DNA of 64,000 nucleotides. Source: Lentiprolixibacter aurantiacus (GTDB lineage Bacteria; Bacteroidota; Bacteroidia; Flavobacteriales; Flavobacteriaceae). A program made the position numbers and the translations under genes. This document shows, in pieces, positions 9,412 to 18,005 of this stretch; position 1 is the first letter of the stretch, and each line of letters starts with the position of its first letter. Location of the stretch: assembly GCF_026241225.1 (NCBI RefSeq), contig NZ_JAPFQP010000001.1, forward strand, positions 1,302,001 through 1,366,000, written 5' to 3'. The notes beneath the pieces were generated by a model. The model was not told where the DNA came from, ran no database searches, and saw nothing but the letters and a program-made list of their open reading frames with translations.

Positions 9412-10026
9412 CTAAAATAACCCGTGGATCTCGGCATCAATACGGTTGATGACTTCTCCCAGGTGTTCGGGATTGTCCACGAAATCTATGTCATCCACAT
9501 CTACTACAAGCATTTTTCCTTTTTCATAGCCCTGTATCCAGGCCTCATAGCGTTCGTTTAAGCGGCTCAGATAGTCTATGGAAATAGTATTTTCGTATTC
9601 CCTGCCACGCTTATGGATCTGGTTCACCAGGTTGGGTATAGAGCTTCTCAGGTAAATAAGCAGATCTGGGGGAAGTACAAGAGACTCCATCAATTCGAAA
9701 AGACTGGTATAGTTGCTGAAATCCCGATTGGTCATCAACCCCATAGCATGCAGGTTAGGCGCAAAAATATGGGCGTCCTCATAAATGGTCCTGTCCTGAA
9801 TAACATTCTTCCCACTCTCCCTGATCTTTAAAATTTGCCTGTAACGGCTGTTCAGAAAATAGATCTGGAGATTAAAGCTCCAGCGTTCCATTTTGTTGTA
9901 GAAATCATCCAGATAAGGATTGTCTACTACATCCTCAAAATGGGCATCCCATTTATAGTGTTTGGAGAGAAGTCTGGTAAGCGTTGTTTTACCTGCGCCA
10001 ATATTGCCGGCAACTGCAATGTGCAT
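9412..10026 (-). CDS. Deoxynucleoside kinase
   Basis: A 204-residue dNK-family kinase that phosphorylates deoxynucleosides for salvage. The P-loop GNIGAGKTTLT is at residues 8-18. The substrate-site stretch IQDRTIYEDAHIFA (about 75-88) carries the catalytic acid region. A lid motif KRGREYE sits near 138. Length and motif spacing fit the deoxyadenosine/deoxyguanosine kinase-like branch found in many bacteria, but the base preference cannot be assigned. It is a single gene, convergent with hppA, with no operon partner. Confidence 0.88.
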   Translation of the reverse strand: MHIAVAGNIGAGKTTLTRLLSKHYKWDAHFEDVVDNPYLDDFYNKMERWSFNLQIYFLNSRYRQILKIRESGKNVIQDRTIYEDAHIFAPNLHAMGLMTNRDFSNYTSLFELMESLVLPPDLLIYLRSSIPNLVNQIHKRGREYENTISIDYLSRLNERYEAWIQGYEKGKMLVVDVDDIDFVDNPEHLGEVINRIDAEIHGLF

Positions 10027-10280
10027 TTTAGGTAGGGTTTTTAAAGATTTCTATTGCACTATCAAAGGGATACAATATACGAAGTATCTGTAGTTATGGG
10101 AAAAAAAATAGGCTGAAATGAATGTTATTTTTAACAGGCAAGTGTATGTTCCACGCCCTGCATGTTCAAAATTTGTAAAGCTGTTCCCGGATTTAGTTTA
10201 GAAGGTGAAACAGGATGTTCATCCAGGACCTGTGCATTAATAAGATTCGCCTTACTTTGGACATTTTCAGCGGCCCCAAT

Positions 10281-10311
10281 TTTGCCGACCGCATCATTTG
10301 CTTTATTTTTG
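10281..10311 (+). promoter_or_regulatory. Promoter of metK leader (TTTG-N19-TATTTTTG)
   Basis: TTTG at 10281-10284 and TATTTTTG at 10304-10311 are separated by 19 bp, a textbook Bacteroidota promoter. The expected transcription start near 10318 falls just before the candidate SAM-II RNA, so the transcript would begin with the aptamer. Confidence 0.7.
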
Positions 10312-10321
10312 CCGTTCAGTA

Positions 10322-10393
10322 TTGAGGAGAGATTTGACTGATTGCAACCTCTTATTTTCGGGAAAGCCCGAAAAATAAAAATGCTAAAGCAGT
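10322..10393 (+). ncRNA. Candidate SAM-II riboswitch with an inserted hairpin, upstream of metK
   Basis: The region carries the conserved SAM-II pieces in order: a P1 arm GAGG (10324-10327), GATTTG (10331-10336), ACTG (10337-10340), TTGCAA (10342-10347), the P1 partner CCTC (10348-10351) and GCTAAAG (10383-10389). CAGT (10390-10393) is complementary to ACTG and would form the pseudoknot. Between P1 and GCTAAAG an extra GC-capped hairpin is inserted (10355-10362 pairing with 10367-10374). Placement directly after a consensus promoter and 86 bp before metK fits a SAM sensor. Caveats are the short 4-bp P1 and the fact that the motif was matched from memory of the family consensus. Confidence 0.68.
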
Positions 10394-10415
10394 ACTTCCC
10401 GATTGCTTTACGGGA
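10386..10415 (+). promoter_or_regulatory. Possible switching element downstream of the SAM-II candidate
   Basis: AAAGCA (10386-10391), which lies inside the conserved GCTAAAGCAG core, is complementary to TGCTTT (10404-10409). A competing hairpin, TCCCG (10397-10401) with CGGGA (10411-10415), uses the same TGCTTT as its loop. Pairing of AAAGCA with TGCTTT would break both the pseudoknot and the second hairpin, so the two states are mutually exclusive. No T-run follows, so control would not be by simple termination here. Confidence 0.4.
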
Positions 10416-10478
10416 TCTATTGACTTCACTCTGCCATCAGCCCGGTCCACATCCTCCAAATTAAAGACTATAAAAGTA

Positions 10479-11735
10479 ATGGCGTATTTATTTACATCGG
10501 AATCAGTAAGTGAAGGACATCCGGACAAAATAGCAGACCAGATCAGTGATGCTCTGCTGGATAATTTTCTGGCCTTTGACCCAAAAAGCAAAGTGGCCTG
10601 TGAAACCATGGTCACTACGGGTCAGGTAATTCTGGCCGGTGAGGTAAAGAGCAAGACCTATGTAGACCTGCAGCAAATTACACGTGAGGTTATCAATAAT
10701 ATTGGTTATACCAAAGGAGAATATCAGTTCAGCGGAGACTCCTGCGGTGTAATTTCCCTGATCCACGAACAGTCCTCAGAAATCAACCAGGGGGTAGACC
10801 GGGAGGTGCGGGAAGAACAAGGTGCAGGAGACCAGGGTATGATGTTTGGCTACGCCATAAACGAATCGGATAATTATATGCCGCTGGCACTGGATATTTC
10901 TCATAAGATCTTGCTGGAACTGGCGGAAATAAGAAGGGAAAATGACCAGATTACCTATTTGAGACCAGACGCTAAGTCTCAGGTTACTATCGCCTATTCG
11001 GATGATCACGTTCCGCAGTACATTGATACCATTGTTGTCTCTACCCAGCACGATGCCTTTGACGAGGATGACGACCGTATGCTGGCCAAAATCAAGGAGG
11101 ATGTTATTGGAATTCTGATTCCAAGGGTAATGGCCAAATTACCGGAACGGATCCGGCAACTTTTTAATGAAGATATAAAGTACCACATCAACCCTACCGG
11201 GAAATTTGTTATTGGTGGCCCCCATGGGGATACTGGGCTTACCGGACGGAAGATCATTGTGGATACCTACGGAGGGAAAGGAGCCCATGGTGGAGGTGCT
11301 TTCAGCGGTAAGGACCCGAGTAAGGTAGACCGAAGTGCGGCTTATGCAGCCCGGCATGCCGCTAAAAACCTCGTTGCCGCAGGAGTGGCCAATGAGATGC
11401 TGGTGCAGGTTAGCTATGCGATAGGTGTCGCAGAACCTACTTCTATTTTTGTGGACACCTATGGGACTGCACAGGTAGATCTCTCTGATGGGGAAATTGC
11501 CACCAAAGTAAAGTCTCTTTTCGACATGCGTCCTTTTGCGATTGAAGACCGCCTGAAGCTGCGCAATCCTATTTATCTGGAGACCGCTGCATACGGTCAT
11601 ATGGGCAAAGCGCCAGTTACCGTGAAAAAAGTTTTTGAATCCCCTTATAACGGTCGGATTGAGACTGAGGTTGAGCTCTTTACCTGGGAGAAACTGGACA
11701 TGATAGAAGAGGTAAGGGAGGCCTTTGACCTGTAA
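10479..11735 (+). CDS. metK: S-adenosylmethionine synthetase
   Basis: A 418-residue MetK that makes SAM from methionine and ATP as a cytoplasmic tetramer. It opens with [20 protein letters not shown], which contains the ATP-binding GHPDK. It carries [12 protein letters not shown] (methionine/ATP site, near residue 118), the signature [20 protein letters not shown] (near 246) and [16 protein letters not shown] (near 272). Length is somewhat longer than the E. coli enzyme (384), as is typical for Bacteroidota. It stands alone behind a leader with a candidate SAM-II RNA, which would give product feedback. A SAM-I element starts about 80 bp after its stop and belongs to the next unit. Confidence 0.98.
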   Translation: MAYLFTSESVSEGHPDKIADQISDALLDNFLAFDPKSKVACETMVTTGQVILAGEVKSKTYVDLQQITREVINNIGYTKGEYQFSGDSCGVISLIHEQSSEINQGVDREVREEQGAGDQGMMFGYAINESDNYMPLALDISHKILLELAEIRRENDQITYLRPDAKSQVTIAYSDDHVPQYIDTIVVSTQHDAFDEDDDRMLAKIKEDVIGILIPRVMAKLPERIRQLFNEDIKYHINPTGKFVIGGPHGDTGLTGRKIIVDTYGGKGAHGGGAFSGKDPSKVDRSAAYAARHAAKNLVAAGVANEMLVQVSYAIGVAEPTSIFVDTYGTAQVDLSDGEIATKVKSLFDMRPFAIEDRLKLRNPIYLETAAYGHMGKAPVTVKKVFESPYNGRIETEVELFTWEKLDMIEEVREAFDL

Positions 11736-11775
11736 TTTTTCCCCAAAGTATTAGGATATTCCAAATATAGGTGGT

Positions 11776-11783
11776 TATATTTG
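11776..11783 (+). promoter_or_regulatory. Candidate -7 box for the metY operon
   Basis: TATATTTG matches TAnnTTTG exactly, 31 bp before the SAM-I aptamer. A recognisable -33 element is lacking. Confidence 0.45.
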
Positions 11784-11813
11784 CCCTTCACGAAGTTCAA
11801 ACACGTATTGAAT

Positions 11814-11920
11814 AGTTATCAAGAAAGGTGGAGGGAATAGACCCTGTGAAACCTTAGCAACCCTTTGCTTACCATGCAAAGAAGGTGCTAAATTCTATCC
11901 CGTGCAACGGGGCAGATAAC
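11814..11920 (+). ncRNA. SAM-I (S-box) riboswitch upstream of metY
   Basis: GTTATC at 11815-11820 pairs with GATAAC at 11915-11920 to form P1. Between them are the S-box hallmarks AAGAAAGGTGGAGGGA (kink-turn region), GAAACC, TAGCAACC, and GAAGGTGCTAAATTC, with P3 and P4 hairpins visible (TTTGC/GCAAA and CCCGTGCAACGGG). It leads the metY, metX-thrA, metZ unit. The downstream 120 bp contains small hairpins (11926-11939; 11969-11992), but none has a strong T-run directly behind it, so the mode of control is not resolved. Confidence 0.95.
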
Positions 11921-12041
11921 AGTTGGCAGTTTACACTGCATATCACTTTCTTATAACTTTTTGATTTTACCTGACCTTCTGATTCAGCAGGTGGGGGTTT
12001 GGCTTTTTATTTAATCGGTTCATTAATTAAAAACTAAAATC

Positions 12042-13334
12042 ATGAGTGAGCAAAAATTCAGTACAAATGCCTTACATGCGGGACACGACCCGGCAGCTAA
12101 CGGCGGGACAAGGGCAGTGCCAATCTATCAGAGCACGGCCTATGTCTTTAACGATTCAGATCATGCGGCCAATCTTTTTTCACTGGCCGAGTTCGGGAAT
12201 ATCTATACCCGGATCAACAATCCCACCAACGACATCCTGGAACAGCGACTGGCTGCCCTGGAAGGAGGTATTGCCTCGGTGGTTACCTCCTCGGGAACGG
12301 CGGCGATAAATACTGCCCTTCTCGTTCTGCTTAAAAGCGGCGATCATATTGTGGCATCGAACAGCCTTTACGGGGGAACGTACAATCTTCTGAGTGTAAC
12401 CCTTCCGCGACTGGGTATCACCACTACCTTTGTAGATCCCACAGATCCCGGGAATTTTGGGAAGGCAGTGCAGGAAAATACCAGGGCTATTTTTGTGGAA
12501 TCCCTGGGTAATCCAAAGCTGGATGTATTAGACCTTAAGGCCATTTCAGAGGAGGCCAAAGCTGCACGAATTCCATTTATTGTGGATAACACAGTAGCTA
12601 CCCCTGCCTTGCTTAATCCAATTGAACATGGAGCTAATATTGTTATCCATTCGCTTACCAAGTATATCAATGGCAACGGGACCGCACTTGGGGGTGTAAT
12701 TATTGATGCAGGCACTTTTGACTGGGCCAATGGAAAGTTCCCTGAGTTTACAGAACCTTCTGCTGGTTATCATGGGCTGGTTTACCACGACGCCCTGGGA
12801 CCTGCGGCATACATAGCCAAAGTGAGGATAGAAGGGTTGCGCGACCACGGTGCATGCCTGAGTCCGTTCAATGCCTTCCAGATCCTTCAGGGATTGGAGA
12901 CCCTGGAGATCAGAATGAAAAAACACAGCGAAAATGCCCTTGCCCTGGCCAAATGGCTGCAGGACCGCGATGAGGTTAACTGGGTAAACTACCCCGGGCT
13001 TGACAGCAGTGCTTACAGGCAACAGGCAGATAGGTACCTGCCCAAGGGACAAAGTAGTATTGTGACTTTTGGGGTAAAAGGAGGATATGAATCGGCCAAG
13101 AAAATAGCAGACCATACCAGGATATTTTCACTGCTGGCCAATATTGGAGACACCAAATCCCTGATCATCCATCCGGCAAGCACCACTCATCAGCAACTTA
13201 GTGATGAGGATCAGGAGGCCACTGGAGTTACCAAGGACCTGATCCGTTTGTCTGTTGGACTGGAGGATATTGAAGATCTCAAAGCCGATCTTACAGAAGC
13301 CTTTGCAACATTGGATGCCAAAGTACTTATTTAA
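12042..13334 (+). CDS. metY: O-acetylhomoserine sulfhydrylase (MetY-type)
   Basis: A 430-residue PLP enzyme of the Cys/Met metabolism family that replaces the acetyl group of O-acetylhomoserine with sulfide, giving homocysteine. The N-terminal NALHAGHDPAANGGTRAVPI stretch, YTRINNPTNDILEQRLAALE (near residue 49) and the PLP-lysine motif NIVIHSLTKYINGNGT (Lys near 209) are typical. The extra loop of about 40 residues after that lysine separates MetY from cystathionine gamma-synthases. It is the first gene after the SAM-I riboswitch and lies 36 bp before the metX-thrA fusion, which makes its substrate. Confidence 0.95.
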   Translation: MSEQKFSTNALHAGHDPAANGGTRAVPIYQSTAYVFNDSDHAANLFSLAEFGNIYTRINNPTNDILEQRLAALEGGIASVVTSSGTAAINTALLVLLKSGDHIVASNSLYGGTYNLLSVTLPRLGITTTFVDPTDPGNFGKAVQENTRAIFVESLGNPKLDVLDLKAISEEAKAARIPFIVDNTVATPALLNPIEHGANIVIHSLTKYINGNGTALGGVIIDAGTFDWANGKFPEFTEPSAGYHGLVYHDALGPAAYIAKVRIEGLRDHGACLSPFNAFQILQGLETLEIRMKKHSENALALAKWLQDRDEVNWVNYPGLDSSAYRQQADRYLPKGQSSIVTFGVKGGYESAKKIADHTRIFSLLANIGDTKSLIIHPASTTHQQLSDEDQEATGVTKDLIRLSVGLEDIEDLKADLTEAFATLDAKVLI

Positions 13335-13370
13335 CAAAACCCGCCTGATCCGGGTGGGTAATCTTGATTT

Positions 13371-16300
13371 ATGAAGGTAACGAGAACATCTTTGCATACG
13401 ATCCATATTCCGGCTTTTACTACCTGTAGCGGAAGCAGTGGGGATATACAACTGTCTTATCAACAGTTTGGAAAACCCCTGCATACCGCTCCGATTGTAC
13501 TGGTTAACCATGCCCTTACGGGCAATTCCAATGTCGCTGGTCCAACAGGGTGGTGGTCCGATCTGATAGGGGATGGAAAATGCATTGATACAAAGCGGTA
13601 CACGGTATTGTGTTTTAATATCCCGGGTAATGGGTACGACGGTTTTGTGATTGACAATTACAAGGACTTTATTGCCAGAGATATTGCACGATTGTTTCTG
13701 CTGGGGCTGGATCATCTCGGGATATATGCCCTTTATGCCGTCATAGGGGGTTCGCTGGGTGGTGGACTGGCCTGGGAAATGGCTGCATTGAACCCGCAAC
13801 TTACGGAGCACCTTATTCCGGTGGCATCCGATTGGAAATCTACTGACTGGCTTATTGCCAATTGCCAGATCCAGGAGCAATTTCTGATCAACTCCAAGCA
13901 ACCGGTCCATGATGCCCGTATGCATGCTATGCTGTGCTACCGTACACCAGAATCTTTCAAGCAGCGTTTTAAAAGGAGTACTAACGAGGAATTGCAGGTT
14001 TTCAATGTGGAAAGCTGGCTTATCCATCACGGTAAAAAACTGCAGGAAAGGTTTCAGCTTTCTGCCTACAAGCTGACCAACCAGTTGCTCAAAACCATTG
14101 ATATTAGCCGTGAGGGGGAGGAAGCTTTTAAAAATTTGCAGGAGAGCGATACCAATATCCACATTATTGGTGTGGATTCAGACCTGTTTTTTTCGGCAAG
14201 TGAAAACCGGGAAACCTACAGGCAATTGGCCAGGGCAAAAAGCAACGTAACCTATGGTGAAATCCGGTCTGTGCACGGCCACGATGCCTTTTTAATGGAG
14301 TTTGATCAGATGGAACAGCTGCTCAGCCCCATTTTCAGTCCTGATAAACTGGAAAGTCGGTGGAAGGTGCTCAAATTTGGAGGCAAATCCCTGTCTAACG
14401 GAACGGGTATCCGTCGTGTCCTTGACCTGATTGAGCAGAAAGCGGAAGACAAAGAACGCATAGCCGTAGTACTATCAGCAAGGGAAAGGGCAACTGACCA
14501 GTTAGAGGAACTGCTCCAACTGGCAGCCCGGGGTGAGAATTATGCAGAGAAGCTGGGTCTATTCAGAAAGTACCAGCAAAACGGGAATACCAACGTGGAT
14601 TTGTCCCTGGAATTTGGGGAACTGGAACGCTTATTAGAGGGCGTGGCCCTGCTTGGGGATTACAGCGCCCGGATCAAAGATCAGGTGCTGGCCCAGGGGG
14701 AACTTATTTCGGTTAAAATGATTTCCGCCTTATTGAAAGCAAGGGGCGTGGAGGCAGTGGCACTCGATTCCAGGAACCTGATCAAAACTGACGACACTTT
14801 TGGCAATGCGAAACTGATCGAGGGATTATCCAGGGAAGCTACAGAGGAGGTCTTTAGTTCACTTCCTGCGCATAGTGTTCCTCTGGTGACCGGATTTATT
14901 GCGTCGACCAGGGCGGGGGAAACAACAACGCTCGGAAGGAACGGGAGTAACTATACGGCTGCATTGATAGCGAACTTTCTGGATGCTGAGGAATTGCAGA
15001 ATTATACTCATGTAGATGGAATCTACACGGCAAATCCGGAGCTGGTTCCTGATGCCAGGAAAATCAGGCAGCTTTCTTATGAAGAAGCCAATGAACTGGC
15101 CAACTTTGGGACCAGCGTACTGCATGCAAAGACCATTATCCCTTTGCTGGAAAAGAATATCCCTTTGCGAATTCTGAATACATTCAATAATGATAGCGAT
15201 GGAACCCGGATCTGTTCAGATGCTGAAGCGGATGGTATCAAGGCAATTTCAGTGATCGATGACGAGGCGCTAATCGTACTGGAAGGAAGGGGACTTCTTG
15301 GGAAAGTTGGGGTGGATGCGCGGATTTTCGGGACCCTTGGGCAATACGGTATCAATGTTAGTATTATCTCCCAGGGATCTTCAGAGCGGGGTATCGGACT
15401 TGTAGTCAAGGCCGGGCAGGCAGATCTGGCCAAAAAGGCACTTACCCGGGCATTTGAAGCCGATTTTCAATCGCGCGACATCAATGCCGTTACTATTTTC
15501 CGTGATGTGGCGATTATCTCCATTGTAGGGATTGAACTCGGCTCTTTCCACAAACCTTTTAATGCACTTATCAAGAACCATATTCAACCTTTGTTGTTCA
15601 ATAACTCGGTCACAGGGAATAACGTTGGGCTTGTTGTGCGAAGGTCGGACCTGCACAAGGCCCTGAATGTAATACACGGCCAGATTTTTGGAATCAACAA
15701 GAAAATTAACCTCGCCATATTTGGCCACGGACAGGTGGGAGGTGCCCTTATTGATCAGCTGCTCCAATCTGTTGAAAGCATTGAAAAACGAAAGGGTATC
15801 AGGTTAAATATTTTTGCACTGGCCAATTCCAGAAACGTGCTGCTGAACAAATCTGGCATTGCCGGAGACTGGAAATCAGGTTTAGAAAAGGATGGCGAGT
15901 CCTATACCATGGAAGATATTGTGGCCTATGCGCAAAGGCACCACCTGGAAAACCTCATTGCAGTCGATAATACGGCAAGTGTATCTTTTGTGGAACACTA
16001 TTCGGATTTGTTGAAAGGGGGGTTTGACCTGGTATCATCCAATAAGATTGCCAATACCCTTTCTTTCGATTTTTACACTGAATTAAGGAAGGAACTCAAG
16101 GAACATCAGAAGTCGTACCTCTACGAGACTAATGTGGGTGCAGGGCTTCCCTTAATAGATACTATAAAGTTGCTGCACTTGTCCGGGGAAAATATCACTG
16201 GAATCAAGGGTGTATTTTCCGGTTCACTCAGCTATATATTCAATACACTTTCTGAAACAGACCTCCCTTTTTCACAAATTGTGGTACAGGCAAAAGCCAT

Positions 16301-16775
16301 GGGATACACTGAGCCCGATCCGCGGGAAGATCTATCGGGCAATGATGTGGGACGAAAGCTGCTGGTGCTTGCGAGGGAGCTCGATTTGCAAAACGAGTTT
16401 GACGAGATCAGTATAGAAAACCTCATACCTGAAGATATGAGGAATTTATCCCTGGAAGATTTCACCAATGCCATGCCAACGCTGGATCCCGTGTTCCGGG
16501 ATCTAAAAGATAGATTGAAGCCAGGCAATGTCTTGCGCTACGTTGGTGAGTTGAAAGGGGATCTTCAGAAGAACAAAGGCCAGCTGGAAGTCAAGTTGAT
16601 CTCAGTGCCCAGGAATAGTTCTTTGGGCCAGGTAAAGGGCTCTGATTCTCTTATTGAAATTTATATGGAATCTTATGGTGAGCAGCCACTGGTAATCCAG
16701 GGAGCCGGGGCAGGGGCATCGGTAACCGCCAGGGGGGTATTTGGAGATATCCTGCGGATTGCCGAGAAACTCTAA
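13371..16775 (+). CDS. Trifunctional homoserine O-acetyltransferase / aspartokinase / homoserine dehydrogenase fusion
   Basis: A 1134-residue fusion. Residues 1-325 are a MetX-like alpha/beta hydrolase with the complete triad: Ser128 in IGGSLGGG, Asp271 in GVDSDLFF and His304 in HGHDAFL. Residues about 333-600 are aspartokinase (KVLKFGGKSLSNG at the start, TTLGRNGSNYTAALIANF near 520). An ACT region follows (about 620-770). Residues about 778-1134 are homoserine dehydrogenase (INLAIFGHGQVGGALIDQLL, then YETNVGAGLPLIDTIKLL). The AK-HSD half resembles ThrA/MetL. The FGGKS sequence replaces the common FGGTS. One polypeptide thus covers the committed step, the reduction to homoserine (with aspartate-semialdehyde dehydrogenase acting between) and the acylation that commits it to methionine. 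It lies between the two sulfhydrylase genes, under the SAM-I riboswitch. No frameshift is seen at the junction. Confidence 0.93.
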   Translation: MKVTRTSLHTIHIPAFTTCSGSSGDIQLSYQQFGKPLHTAPIVLVNHALTGNSNVAGPTGWWSDLIGDGKCIDTKRYTVLCFNIPGNGYDGFVIDNYKDFIARDIARLFLLGLDHLGIYALYAVIGGSLGGGLAWEMAALNPQLTEHLIPVASDWKSTDWLIANCQIQEQFLINSKQPVHDARMHAMLCYRTPESFKQRFKRSTNEELQVFNVESWLIHHGKKLQERFQLSAYKLTNQLLKTIDISREGEEAFKNLQESDTNIHIIGVDSDLFFSASENRETYRQLARAKSNVTYGEIRSVHGHDAFLMEFDQMEQLLSPIFSPDKLESRWKVLKFGGKSLSNGTGIRRVLDLIEQKAEDKERIAVVLSARERATDQLEELLQLAARGENYAEKLGLFRKYQQNGNTNVDLSLEFGELERLLEGVALLGDYSARIKDQVLAQGELISVKMISALLKARGVEAVALDSRNLIKTDDTFGNAKLIEGLSREATEEVFSSLPAHSVPLVTGFIASTRAGETTTLGRNGSNYTAALIANFLDAEELQNYTHVDGIYTANPELVPDARKIRQLSYEEANELANFGTSVLHAKTIIPLLEKNIPLRILNTFNNDSDGTRICSDAEADGIKAISVIDDEALIVLEGRGLLGKVGVDARIFGTLGQYGINVSIISQGSSERGIGLVVKAGQADLAKKALTRAFEADFQSRDINAVTIFRDVAIISIVGIELGSFHKPFNALIKNHIQPLLFNNSVTGNNVGLVVRRSDLHKALNVIHGQIFGINKKINLAIFGHGQVGGALIDQLLQSVESIEKRKGIRLNIFALANSRNVLLNKSGIAGDWKSGLEKDGESYTMEDIVAYAQRHHLENLIAVDNTASVSFVEHYSDLLKGGFDLVSSNKIANTLSFDFYTELRKELKEHQKSYLYETNVGAGLPLIDTIKLLHLSGENITGIKGVFSGSLSYIFNTLSETDLPFSQIVVQAKAMGYTEPDPREDLSGNDVGRKLLVLARELDLQNEFDEISIENLIPEDMRNLSLEDFTNAMPTLDPVFRDLKDRLKPGNVLRYVGELKGDLQKNKGQLEVKLISVPRNSSLGQVKGSDSLIEIYMESYGEQPLVIQGAGAGASVTARGVFGDILRIAEKL

Positions 16776-16781
16776 CAAGGC

Positions 16782-17969
16782 ATGAAAAACAAGAATACTT
16801 TTGATAGGAAGCCCGAAACGGATGCTATACGCATACAGGCCGAAAGGAGCAGTTTTCAGGAACACTCGGTGCCCCTATATCTTACCTCCAGTTTTGTATT
16901 TGAGGATGCAGAAGATATGCGTGCTTCATTTGCTGAAGAAGTAGACCGGAATATTTACAGCAGGTATTCCAATCCCAATTCAACGGAATTTATAGACAAG
17001 GTTTGTGCTCTGGAAGGAGCAGAGGCCGGTGTCGCTTTTGCATCTGGCATGTCCGCGGTATTCTCCACTTTTGCGGCTTTGCTAGAGGCTGGAGACCATA
17101 TCGTGGCAGCTCGAAGTATATTCGGATCTACACATAGTTTGTTTTCCGGGATACTCCCTAAATGGAATATAGGGCATGATTATTTTAGGATAGATGAGCT
17201 GGAATCCATAGACAGTCTTATAACATCTAAAACCAGAGTGATTTATGCGGAGACCCCTACCAATCCGGCTGTAGACGTGCTGGACCTGGAAAAACTTGGT
17301 AACATTGCAAATAAACATGGGCTTTTGCTGATAATAGACAATTGCTTCGCCAGCCCTTATTTGCAGCAACCCATTAAGTTCGGTGCGGACCTCGTTATTC
17401 ATTCAGGCACCAAGTTAATGGATGGACAGGGCCGGGTTCTGGCCGGGATAGCGGTCGGCCGTTTGGATTTGATAGATAGGATTTACAGGTTTTCCAGGAT
17501 TACGGGTCCCTCTCTTTCACCTTTCAATGCCTGGATTCTTTCTAAAAGTTTGGAAACATTGGGAGTTCGGGTAGATCGCCATTGCGAAAACGCCCTGCGA
17601 GTGGCAGAGTTCCTGGAGGGGCATTCCAAAGTAAACTTCGTTAAATACCCCTTTCTTAAATCGCATCCTCAATATGCAATAGCTAAAAAACAGATGAAAG
17701 CTGGAGGCTGCGTTGTGGCTTTTGAAGTAAAGGGCGGACTTAATGCAGGCAGACGATTTTTTGATGCTATAAAAATGTTATCCTTGTCCGCTAACCTGGG
17801 GGATTCCAGAAGTATCGTTACCCATCCGGCCTCTACGACACACAGCAAACTTACACCTACAGAGCGGGAAGAGGCAGGAATAAGTGATGGAATGGTGCGG
17901 ATATCCGTTGGTTTGGAGCATATAAATGATATCCTTCAGGATATAGCACAGGCCCTGGAAAAAGCCTAA
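16782..17969 (+). CDS. Trans-sulfuration PLP enzyme, MetZ-like (O-succinylhomoserine sulfhydrylase type)
   Basis: A 395-residue Cys/Met metabolism PLP enzyme. YSRYSNPNSTEFIDKVCALE near residue 57, the AEAGVAFASGMSAV stretch near 79, and the PLP-lysine motif VIHSGTKLMDGQGRVLAG (Lys near 210) match the MetZ branch, where the DGQGRVLGG sequence is characteristic. It starts 6 bp after the fused metX-thrA gene, so it is surely co-transcribed. A second sulfhydrylase next to MetY suggests parallel routes or a division of labour. It could instead act as cystathionine gamma-synthase or -lyase, and the exact acyl group and reaction need biochemistry. Confidence 0.85.
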   Translation: MKNKNTFDRKPETDAIRIQAERSSFQEHSVPLYLTSSFVFEDAEDMRASFAEEVDRNIYSRYSNPNSTEFIDKVCALEGAEAGVAFASGMSAVFSTFAALLEAGDHIVAARSIFGSTHSLFSGILPKWNIGHDYFRIDELESIDSLITSKTRVIYAETPTNPAVDVLDLEKLGNIANKHGLLLIIDNCFASPYLQQPIKFGADLVIHSGTKLMDGQGRVLAGIAVGRLDLIDRIYRFSRITGPSLSPFNAWILSKSLETLGVRVDRHCENALRVAEFLEGHSKVNFVKYPFLKSHPQYAIAKKQMKAGGCVVAFEVKGGLNAGRRFFDAIKMLSLSANLGDSRSIVTHPASTTHSKLTPTEREEAGISDGMVRISVGLEHINDILQDIAQALEKA

Positions 17970-18005
17970 CCAAATACCTCGGTTCTTTTTATTTATCTTT
18001 AAACT

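Noticed and set aside
10352-10377. AT-flanked GC hairpin as a terminator upstream of metK
   Set aside because: On both strands the T-rich side comes before the stem and the A-rich side after it, the opposite of a terminator. It fits better as an insert within the SAM-II candidate.
11969-11992. Hairpin ACCTG...CAGGT as the terminator of the metY SAM-I riboswitch
   Set aside because: The stem is short and the next T-run is more than ten bases away, so termination is not well supported. Control may be by another mechanism.
13128-14162. Long open frame on the minus strand (344 codons)
   Set aside because: It is antisense to the end of metY and the MetX domain of the fusion, both of which have strong family matches. 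The product has no recognisable domain.
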